From NCBI GenBank assembly GCA_009782085.1, contig WQUN01000159.1, forward strand, positions 1-11,061: a stretch of 11,061 nucleotides of DNA, written 5' to 3'. The position numbers were made by a program, and so were the translations under genes. Numbering within the stretch: the first letter of the stretch is position 1; every line of letters begins with the position of its first letter. Of this stretch, positions 4,697 to 10,340 are shown piece by piece. The notes beneath the pieces were generated by a model. That model saw only the letters and a list, made by a program, of their open reading frames with translations. It ran no database searches and was not told where the DNA came from. This stretch comes from Bacillota bacterium (GTDB taxonomy: Bacteria > Bacillota > Clostridia > Lachnospirales > WQUN01).

Positions 4697-7225
4697 TTAC
4701 CTTGCCCTCAGCTTGAATATCCTTACCAGATTTCTCAGCACCTCCGACTGGCTCGACAGCTCCTCGGCGGCGGCTGCCGTCTCCTGGGACGTGGCCGCGT
4801 TGCTCTGGACGACCTCCGTGATCTGGCCCAGGCCCAAGGTCACCTGGCCGATGGCTTCGGCCTGCCGCCCGGAGGATTCGGATATGCCCGTAATGATGTC
4901 CGACACCCTCGCCACGTTCTCCACGATGGCCCCGAGGGAGTTAGCCGTCGCGACAGCCGTCTGCGAGCCGGTGTCGACCTTCTCGAGGGACTCGTCGATA
5001 AGCCCGCTTATCTCCTTCGAGGCGTCCAGGCTTTTTCCGGCCAGGTTACGCACCTCGTTCGCGACCACTGCGAAACCCTTGCCGTGCTCGCCCGCCCTGG
5101 CGGCCTCCACTGCCGCGTTAAGCGCCAGCAGGTTGGTCTGGGAGGCGATGTCGTCTATTATTTTGACGATGTTTGCGATGGCGCTGGAGGACTTCTTGAT
5201 CCCCTCTATGGAGGACAGCATGGCCTTCATGTCCTGGTCGCCCCGCTGTGCGCCGGTCTTGGAGGTCGCGGACAGCTTTTCGGCCTCTTTGGCGTTTTCG
5301 GCGTTGCGGGAAGTGCCCTCGTTGATCGTGAGGACGGTCGCGTTGAGCTCCTCGACGGAGGACGCCTGCTCGCTGGCCCCGTGCGCCAGGACTATGCTGC
5401 TTTCGGAGACCTGCTTCGCCCCGGCGGACACCTGGTTAATGGCGGCGGACATCTCGGACATGACCGTGTTGAACTTGCCGAGGATGTTGTTTATGGCGTC
5501 CTTTATGTCCGAAAAGCTGCCGACATAGTCGCGGGTGATCGCCTGGTCGAGGTTGTCGCTGTCGGCCATTTCGCGGAGCACGTTCGATATTTCGATTATA
5601 TACGAGGCCACGTTTGACACGGTGTCGTTGATCGAATTCTTGATTTCCAGGAAGATGCCCTCATACTTTCCCTCGACCTTGAGGTCGAAATTGCCCGCGG
5701 AGACGTGCCCCAGCACGTATTCCGCCTCGCGGATCGGGGCCGCGATGACTTCCATCAGATGGTTCAGGTTCTTCAGCAGATCGGCCCAGTCCCCGCTGTA
5801 TTTGGAGGCGTCCGCGCGGCTTTCGAGATTGCCGGCTGTGGCGTCCTTCACCAGCGCGCTCATTTCCGACGCTACCGACGCCAAATTGTTCCGGAGCATC
5901 TCCAGCGTTTGTTTCATGACTATCTTTTTGCCGGGCATTTCCTTTACTTCCACGCCGAAGTCGCCGTCGGCGAATTTCCCGCACACCTCCAGGGCGTACA
6001 GCACCTCGTTCGCGACGGATTCGTACAGCACGTTGATGTTGCGGACCATGTCCCTGTACGCGCCGGTATATCCGCTTTCGTCCAGGCGCGCCTCGAAGTC
6101 GCCCTCCACGTTGATCTCGCGGAACAGTTCCGAGACGTCGCGCTCCAGCTTCGTGAACACGCCGGCGACCTCGCCTATCTGCCGCTCCAGGAGGCCTATC
6201 TCGTCCTGCCGCTCCGAAATCCTGAAGGAGAAATCGCCCCTCGCGATGTTCCCCGTTATATCCCGGAGAGCCCTCAGCGGCCTGACTACCACCCCGGTTA
6301 TCGCCGCGTAGAGCACCAGCCCCGCCGTGACCATGACGGCCAGGCATATCAGGATCATGAACATCAAAAGCCTGTTGACCGGCTGGGTTATCGCGGCGGC
6401 CGGCGCGGCCACATACAGCGTCCAGCCGGTCTGGCCGATCGCGTGGGGGATGAAATACCGCGTGACGCCGTCGTAATCGCCCAGCAGGATCAATTCCTCG
6501 CCGCTTTTCGTGGAGGCGAACACCTTGGAATAGACCGGGTCGTCCTTCATGACGAACGCCGAGGCCTCCGTGGGGTTGAACTTGGAGTCCGGGTGGGAGA
6601 TGATGACCCCGTCCGCGTCGGTCATGAAGGCGTAGCTTTTGTCCATCAGCTTCACGTTGGACACGATGGACACCAGCTGCGATATGTCCATGTCAATGGC
6701 GACGCAGGCGTCCAGGCCCTCGATCTTGCCGGCGTACTGGGTTATAGTGGCCACCATCGCGTTGATGGTGATGTCGAAGTACGGGGTGGTCAGCACGGTA
6801 TCGCCGCCCGCCGCGTAGGACGCCTTGTACCAGCCCCGCTGGGTCGCGCGCCATTCCGGGGCCAGGTCCAGTATGTTGTCCGTGTCCGAAAAAACGCCCG
6901 TATCGTCTGAAAAACCCGCGTATACCCTGATCAGGTCTTTGTTCTCCGCGGCCTCGGCCTCGGCCAGAAAGACCTCCCTGGCCGCCGCGATGGTGCCGGC
7001 CGGCTGTATCGCCCGGACGAGCGACCTGACCAGCGCCGTTTTTCCCTCCAGCCAGCTGTTGATCTTCTCCGACTCAAACGCGGCCCTGTTCTGGATCTTG
7101 TCCAGGGTTTCGGTCATCGTCGTGTTGCGGGATATGATGTAGCTGAAGGTCGTGACCAGAGACATCCCGACGAATGAAATCAGCAAAACAGCGGCGATGA
7201 GCCTCGCCTTGATTGTCCTTGACAT
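4697..7225 (-). CDS. Methyl-accepting chemotaxis protein, dCache-like sensor with poly-HAMP ladder
   Basis: An 842-residue transmembrane chemoreceptor. TM1 is at about 9-31. The extracytoplasmic sensor (about 35-280) looks like a double Cache domain. R130-x-W132-Y133, PYFDI (148-152) and D178 resemble the amino-acid-binding signature of dCache_1, though W125 stands where tyrosine is usual; an amino-acid ligand is therefore a guess. TM2 is at about 286-309. A long HAMP-type region follows with a GDF/GNF/GNL-like step at residues 330, 375, 421, 465, 511 and 557, spaced 44-46 residues. The signalling domain ends the protein, with the conserved tip IASQTNLLALNAAVEAARAG (693-712) and GKGFAVVANEVRNLA (715-729). 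No CheR-docking pentapeptide is seen at the end (KLRAR). The start is ATG 7225, set by GGAGG at 7233-7237. It is the first gene of a four-gene minus-strand unit. Confidence 0.96.
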   Translation of the reverse strand: MSRTIKARLIAAVLLISFVGMSLVTTFSYIISRNTTMTETLDKIQNRAAFESEKINSWLEGKTALVRSLVRAIQPAGTIAAAREVFLAEAEAAENKDLIRVYAGFSDDTGVFSDTDNILDLAPEWRATQRGWYKASYAAGGDTVLTTPYFDITINAMVATITQYAGKIEGLDACVAIDMDISQLVSIVSNVKLMDKSYAFMTDADGVIISHPDSKFNPTEASAFVMKDDPVYSKVFASTKSGEELILLGDYDGVTRYFIPHAIGQTGWTLYVAAPAAAITQPVNRLLMFMILICLAVMVTAGLVLYAAITGVVVRPLRALRDITGNIARGDFSFRISERQDEIGLLERQIGEVAGVFTKLERDVSELFREINVEGDFEARLDESGYTGAYRDMVRNINVLYESVANEVLYALEVCGKFADGDFGVEVKEMPGKKIVMKQTLEMLRNNLASVASEMSALVKDATAGNLESRADASKYSGDWADLLKNLNHLMEVIAAPIREAEYVLGHVSAGNFDLKVEGKYEGIFLEIKNSINDTVSNVASYIIEISNVLREMADSDNLDQAITRDYVGSFSDIKDAINNILGKFNTVMSEMSAAINQVSAGAKQVSESSIVLAHGASEQASSVEELNATVLTINEGTSRNAENAKEAEKLSATSKTGAQRGDQDMKAMLSSIEGIKKSSSAIANIVKIIDDIASQTNLLALNAAVEAARAGEHGKGFAVVANEVRNLAGKSLDASKEISGLIDESLEKVDTGSQTAVATANSLGAIVENVARVSDIITGISESSGRQAEAIGQVTLGLGQITEVVQSNAATSQETAAAAEELSSQSEVLRNLVRIFKLRAR

Positions 7226-7232
7226 TTTGTGT

Positions 7233-7237
7233 CCTCC
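7233..7237 (-). promoter_or_regulatory. Ribosome binding site deciding the chemoreceptor start
   Basis: GGAGG on the minus strand, 7 nt before ATG 7225. The upstream in-frame ATG at 7240 would overlap it and has no site of its own. Confidence 0.8.
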
Positions 7238-7241
7238 CATG

Positions 7242-7280
7242 ATGTACGCTTGATGTAACCCGGATGAACCTCAAATGAAC
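7242..7280 (-). promoter_or_regulatory. Four hexamers at exact 11-bp spacing, candidate OmpR/PhoB-type site
   Basis: Read on the minus strand, GTTCAT (7280-7275), GTTCAT (7269-7264), TTACAT (7258-7253) and GTACAT (7247-7242) recur every 11 bp. All share T at position 2 and end in CAT. OmpR/PhoB-type regulators bind head-to-tail hexamers or heptamers with 11-bp periodicity (the Pho box core is TGTCA), and the last gene of this unit encodes such a regulator. The block sits between a weak promoter candidate and the ribosome binding site, so repression would be the simplest effect. Confidence 0.5.
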
Positions 7281-7299
7281 CCAACTTCTCTGTTATTAG

Positions 7300-7327
7300 T
7301 TTATCATAAACAGGCGCTTTATATCAA
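7300..7327 (-). promoter_or_regulatory. Weak sigma-A-like promoter candidate for the chemoreceptor unit
   Basis: On the minus strand, TTGATA (7327-7322) and GATAAA (7305-7300) are separated by 16 nt in an AT-rich stretch that contrasts with its GC-rich surroundings. The -10 element is poor. The AT-richness and position 75-100 bp upstream of the ATG are the main support. Confidence 0.3.
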
Positions 7328-7363
7328 AATGTTTTATTTCGTCGGGCCTGCAATTTTTCATGG

Positions 7364-7434
7364 TTATACCGGATGCAGAAAACATTTGCCGACGACGTGA
7401 CAGATGAGGCTAATGTTTTCGCACTCCGGTATAA
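7364..7434. repeat. 71-nt long imperfect inverted repeat (isolated hairpin)
   Basis: TTATACCGG (7364-7372) pairs with CCGGTATAA (7426-7434). GAAAACATTTGCC (7378-7390) pairs with GGCTAATGTTTTC (7408-7420) with one mismatch. A 5-nt internal loop separates the two stems and a 17-nt loop closes the structure. No matching copy was seen elsewhere in the window. It could be a small mobile palindrome, a leader or attenuator structure, or an RNA hairpin. Confidence 0.6.
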
Positions 7435-7474
7435 ATCGCAGGAAACATCCCGGCATTTGCAACGGTCATTGATA

Positions 7475-7580
7475 GGGCGGGGGCTCTGCTCCCGCCGGGG
7501 CTATATGGCGGCGGGAGCAGAGCCCCCGCCCTACATTGACAACGTTTTATGGCGGCGGGAGCAGAGCCCCCGCCCTACAT
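7475..7580. repeat. Cluster of three GGCGGGAGCAGAGC palindromes, two direct and one inverted
   Basis: A 33-nt unit is repeated exactly at 7504-7536 and 7548-7580 (period 44). Its 22-nt GC-rich core occurs in inverted orientation at 7475-7496. Each core can fold on itself (9-bp stem with one G-T pair). On the minus strand, both direct copies begin GTAGGG immediately before the stem; the inverted copy is preceded by ATAGGG on the plus strand. The layout is like clustered REP elements. Confidence 0.8.
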
Positions 7581-7663
7581 GGAAATATTTATCTCCTTAC
7601 TCCTTATCTTGCTGACATTGCGGCGCGCCCGGTCCCGGTTGCCAATAATCTTCCGATAACTGC

Positions 7664-7689
7664 GGGACGCCGAGGGCGGCGTCCCCTGC
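7664..7689. repeat. GC-rich hairpin downstream of the TagO-like gene
   Basis: GGGACGCCG (7664-7672) pairs perfectly with CGGCGTCCC (7677-7685) across an AGGG loop. Read on the minus strand, GCAGGGG precedes the stem, similar to the GTAGGG tail of the other hairpins. It begins about 30 nt past the stop of the minus-strand gene and could act as its terminator or mRNA 3' end, but no T-tract follows on that strand. On the plus strand a TTTTT does follow, with no gene to terminate. Confidence 0.55.
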
Positions 7690-7717
7690 TCTGTTTTTCG
7701 CATAAAATATGCCGCGG

Positions 7718-8749
7718 CTATTTCGTCCTCCTCCTGTACACGTAAACCATCATCAGCATCACCGCCACGCAGATCAGCGTCACGACTATGGCCCGCGCCT
7801 CCTTCATGGCTATCACGATCGCCATGACCCCCGTGACCGCGCTGAGCCCGTAGAGGATCACCACGGCCTGCTTGGGCGAATACCCACTGTCCACGAGCCT
7901 GTGGTGCAAATGGCCCCTGTCGGCCTCCATAAGCGGCTTGTGGCGGAAGGCCCGCCTTATCATCGCGAACAAAGTGTCGAAGATGGGCAAGGCCAAAGCC
8001 AGGAACGCGAGCAGCACGGACAGCAGCGCGTAGGCCTTGAAAACGCCGGTGACGGACGAGACGGCCAGCACGTAGCCCAGAAACAGCGCGCCCGTGTCGC
8101 CCATGATGACCTCGGCGGGGTTGAAGTTCCTGGGCAGGAAGCCGAGGCAGCTCCCGGCCAGCGCGGCCGAGAGCGCGGCGGCCAAAGCGTTCCCCGAAAA
8201 CACGCAGAGGACCATCAGGCAGACCGCGCCGATGGCGGAGACGCCGGCGGCCAGCCCGTCCAGGCCGTCGATCAGGTTCACGGCGTTTGTCAGGCCGACG
8301 ATCCAGACCAAGGTGAACGGGATGCTGAAATAATCCAGGTACGCGTGCAGGGGGTATTGGACGAACTCGACGCGGGTTCCCGAAAAGACCACAATCAGCG
8401 CCGCGACGATCTGCAGCGCGAATTTGTGCCGCGCCCTGAGGGTGAATATGTCGTCGAGCATCCCCGTGGCGGCGATTAAAAGCGCCCCGGCGATAAACCC
8501 GATAAACTGCCCCGTGCGCATCTCCGGCATGAAAAACGCCGCCACGGCGACGGCCGCAAGGAAGCCAAGCACAATGGCGATCCCGCCCATGCGCGGCATG
8601 GGCTCGTCGTGCATCCCGCGCTCCCGCGGATAGTCGATCGCGCCGGCTTTCCGCGAGATTTTCCTGGCCAGCGGCGTCATGGCCAGGACGACGCCGAACG
8701 CGCAGGCAAAGACGGCGACGTCCAGCGCCCAGTTCCGGGTCTCCGGCAT
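7718..8749 (-). CDS. tagO: Undecaprenyl-phosphate N-acetylhexosamine-1-phosphate transferase, TagO/WecA type
   Basis: A 343-residue polytopic membrane enzyme of the MraY/WecA superfamily, which moves a sugar-1-phosphate (GlcNAc-1-P in TagO/WecA) from a UDP-sugar to undecaprenyl phosphate and so begins teichoic acid or other cell-surface glycan synthesis. Motifs in order are RGMHDEPMPRMGG (44-56), the Mg-binding DD pair (99-100), NAVNLIDGLDGLAAG (155-169), IMGDTGALFLGY (215-226), and the cytoplasmic loop motif RGHLHHRL (278-285) that separates WecA/TagO from MraY. About ten hydrophobic segments are visible. The start is ATG 8749, sharing one base with the upstream stop (TGATG) and so coupled to it; GTG 8752 directly before it is also possible. 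WecA and TagO cannot be told apart here. Placement beside RpiB-type genes is familiar in Bacillota. Confidence 0.9.
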   Translation of the reverse strand: MPETRNWALDVAVFACAFGVVLAMTPLARKISRKAGAIDYPRERGMHDEPMPRMGGIAIVLGFLAAVAVAAFFMPEMRTGQFIGFIAGALLIAATGMLDDIFTLRARHKFALQIVAALIVVFSGTRVEFVQYPLHAYLDYFSIPFTLVWIVGLTNAVNLIDGLDGLAAGVSAIGAVCLMVLCVFSGNALAAALSAALAGSCLGFLPRNFNPAEVIMGDTGALFLGYVLAVSSVTGVFKAYALLSVLLAFLALALPIFDTLFAMIRRAFRHKPLMEADRGHLHHRLVDSGYSPKQAVVILYGLSAVTGVMAIVIAMKEARAIVVTLICVAVMLMMVYVYRRRTK

Positions 8750-9741
8750 CACGGCTCACCCTCTATCATGCCGATCCTTCTTTTGTGCCGCTCCTCCCCG
8801 GAAAAAGGGGTCTCCAGGAAGGCTTTCACGATTTCGGCGGCCGGGCCCTCGCCGATCACCCTCCCGCCCATAGTCAGGACGTTGGCGTCGTTGTGGGCCC
8901 TGGCGGCCTTGGCCGAGAAGACGTCGTGGCAAAGCGCGGCGCGTATGCCCTTATGGCGGTTGGCGGCGATGGAGACGCCTATGCCCGTCCCACAGAGGAG
9001 GATCCCCTTTTCGCACTTGCCGCTTATGACGGCTTCCACGACCTTTTTGGCAAAATCCGGATAGTCGGAGGGCTTGTCGTCGAAGGCGCCAAGGTCGGCA
9101 AACGCGATTTTTTCGTTTTGCAGATATTCCATCACCGCGCTTTTCAGGCGAAAGCCCGCGTTGTCGCAGCCTAAAGCGATATTTGTTATCGGAACCTCCC
9201 GGCTGTCGTCTTCGTTGCCGCGCGGCTCATAAATGCCCGTATGCCGCCGTTCCGGCGCCGCCAAAACCGGTTCGTCGGGGTTTTTAGAGGCTGTCTCTAT
9301 TTTTTTGACCGCTCCGGCGATCTTGCGTTCCAGGTCGGCGAGACAATTTTCATACGCTTCCAGATCCTGCCCGAACGGGTCGGGCACGTCAGACGGCTCG
9401 CCCGCGTATTCGCCGAGGGTGAATATTTTGTCATTTGCCTCCGGGAAGCGGGCGGCAAGTTCGCAGCGGTGACGGGCGGTCATGGTCAGGATCAGATCCG
9501 CGCGCTCCGCGAGGGGCTTGTCCACGGTTTTCGCGCGGCTCTCCGGGCCGTTTGGCAGGGAAAGCCCCCTGTTTTTCAGGGCCTTTTGCGCGTTGGCGGA
9601 GACCGGGTCGCCGTCCTGCGCGGAGATGCCGGCGGAGGAAACGGCCATGTCCAAGCCGCGCCTCGCGGCCGCGTCCCGCAGAAGGGCGGCGGCCATCGGG
9701 CTGCGGCAGGTGTTGCCGGTACAGACTAAGAGGACGGTCAT
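8749..9741 (-). CDS. rpiB: Fusion: YwlE-like low-molecular-weight (arginine) phosphatase + ribose-5-phosphate isomerase B
   Basis: A 330-residue two-domain protein. Residues 1-147 are a low-molecular-weight phosphatase: P-loop C7-TGNT-C12-R13-S14 and general acid D121 in DPFG. T11 in the loop is the residue that marks B. subtilis YwlE as a protein-arginine phosphatase, so removal of phosphate from arginine is the favoured activity. A polar linker follows (148-185). Residues 186-330 are RpiB, which interconverts ribulose-5-P and ribose-5-P in the pentose phosphate pathway: ICGTG-type LLCGTGIGVSIAANR (248-262, catalytic C250), H283 in AHNDANVL, and a basic ERHKRR end. One odd residue is N194 in GCDNAGF, where RpiB proteins normally have His (DHAG). 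The start is ATG 9741, set by AAGGAG; the frame extending to 9792 is rejected. No stop separates the domains, so this is a true fusion as read. In B. subtilis ywlC, ywlE and ywlF (rpiB) are neighbouring separate genes. Confidence 0.93.
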   Translation of the reverse strand: MTVLLVCTGNTCRSPMAAALLRDAAARRGLDMAVSSAGISAQDGDPVSANAQKALKNRGLSLPNGPESRAKTVDKPLAERADLILTMTARHRCELAARFPEANDKIFTLGEYAGEPSDVPDPFGQDLEAYENCLADLERKIAGAVKKIETASKNPDEPVLAAPERRHTGIYEPRGNEDDSREVPITNIALGCDNAGFRLKSAVMEYLQNEKIAFADLGAFDDKPSDYPDFAKKVVEAVISGKCEKGILLCGTGIGVSIAANRHKGIRAALCHDVFSAKAARAHNDANVLTMGGRVIGEGPAAEIVKAFLETPFSGEERHKRRIGMIEGEP

Positions 9742-9748
9742 GGGGCGG

Positions 9749-9754
9749 CTCCTT
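9749..9754 (-). promoter_or_regulatory. Ribosome binding site deciding the start of the phosphatase-RpiB fusion
   Basis: AAGGAG on the minus strand, 7 nt before ATG 9741. It rules out the longer frame beginning at 9792. Confidence 0.75.
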
Positions 9755-9835
9755 ATAAAAGATGAGTAGCCTCGGAAACTCCAAACCAGCATGAATACAT
9801 GGTTTTAGAGACCATACAAGTCAATGTTCCCCCAT

Positions 9836-9883
9836 GTAGGGACTGCTATTGGCCGTCCGCGGACGCGCAATGCGCGCCCCTAC
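9836..9883. repeat. REP-like hairpin with GTAGGG at both ends
   Basis: GTAGGG at 9836-9841 and its complement CCCTAC at 9878-9883 bracket 48 bp. Inside, GGACGCGC (9861-9868) pairs with GCGCGCCC (9872-9879) with one mismatch and an AAT loop. The stem sequence differs from the other hairpins, but the tail is the same. Confidence 0.55.
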
Positions 9884-9972
9884 GCGGTTGGTAATAAATG
9901 GTTTCAGAAGGTACTCAAGATGAGTTCCCTGGGAAAGTCGAAAACCGCATAAAAGCTGTCATTCCGAGAGCT

Positions 9973-10057
9973 GTCATTCTGAGCGTTAGCGAAGAATCTT
10001 CCGCCCATTGTTACGGCGCAATTTTGGGATAAAGACCCTTCCTTTCGCTCGGCTGAC
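9973..10057. repeat. GTCATTCTGAGCG palindrome, copy 3 (degenerate)
   Basis: The left arm GTCATTCTGAGCGTTAGCG begins at 9973. The right arm ends CCTTTCGCTCGGCTGAC at 10057, with a longer, unrelated centre. A duplicated GCTGTCATTC precedes it (9955-9964 and 9970-9979). There are no GGCAACCTC ends. It appears to be a decayed copy. Confidence 0.6.
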
Positions 10058-10068
10058 AACTGGGATTA

Positions 10069-10175
10069 GGCAACCTCAAAAACCGTCATCCTGAGCGAAG
10101 CGAAGGATCTTAAACAGCCAAAACATAAGATTCTTCGCTGCTCAGAATGACAAAAAAGGGTTTATAGAGGTTGCC
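10069..10175. mobile_element. MITE-like element, copy B (107 bp, terminal inverted repeats, 4-bp flanking duplication)
   Basis: The left end GGCAACCTCAAAA (10069-10081) is matched by the inverted right end TTTATAGAGGTTGCC (10161-10175). ATTA flanks both sides (10065-10068 and 10176-10179). The interior is a single palindromic core (10085-10151) running from GTCATCCTGAGCGAAGCG to GCTCAGAATGAC with a short A-rich loop. It is shorter than copy A and looks like the undisturbed form of the same element. Confidence 0.75.
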
Positions 10176-10216
10176 ATTAATCGGTTTCCGAGGGTGCTCA
10201 AGATCATATGATTAAT

Positions 10217-10340
10217 AAATATCCGGCTGGACGGAACGGTCAAGACCGTTCCCTACAACGCGCCAATGCGAAAGGCCGGACAGTTCCACGTAATTGTCAA
10301 ATATCCGGTTGGGCGGAACGGTCAAGACCGTTCCCTACGA
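10217..10340. repeat. Two direct 42-bp REP-like repeats ending in CCCTAC
   Basis: Nearly identical 42-bp blocks lie at 10217-10258 and 10299-10340 (period 82; three differences by hand count). Each contains GGAACGGT pairing with ACCGTTCC around a CAAG loop (10233-10252 and 10315-10334), directly followed by CTAC, which is GTAG on the minus strand. The second copy supplies the stop codon of the Sua5 gene (TAG at 10335-10337). Confidence 0.85.

Larger units (their letters stand above)
9761..10207. repeat. Dispersed GTTTCCGAGG-type repeat, three copies
   Basis: Related stretches of about 18-25 nt lie at 9900-9924 (GGTTTCAGAAGGTACTCAAG...), 10183-10207 (GGTTTCCGAGGGTGCTCAAG...), and inverted at 9761-9780 (minus strand: GTTTCCGAGGCTACTCATC). 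They flank the other repeats in this spacer. The inverted copy lies 20 bp upstream of the fusion-gene start, so it is in its 5' leader or promoter region. Confidence 0.55.

Noticed and set aside
7504..7580. Two 33-nt direct repeats 44 bp apart, considered as a minimal CRISPR
   Set aside because: The gap is only 11 nt, the repeat is a strong self-palindrome, an inverted copy lies next to it, and no cas genes are present.
7373..7615. An 80-codon plus-strand frame in the spacer between the chemoreceptor and TagO-like genes
   Set aside because: It starts inside a long hairpin and runs through the GC-rich repeats, has no ribosome binding site, and shows no protein-like conservation signal.
9775..9820. 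Promoter for the phosphatase-RpiB fusion (TTGACT near 9822, minus strand)
   Set aside because: No acceptable -10 element at 16-18 nt was found; an ATGGT...ACCAT inverted repeat is present but short.
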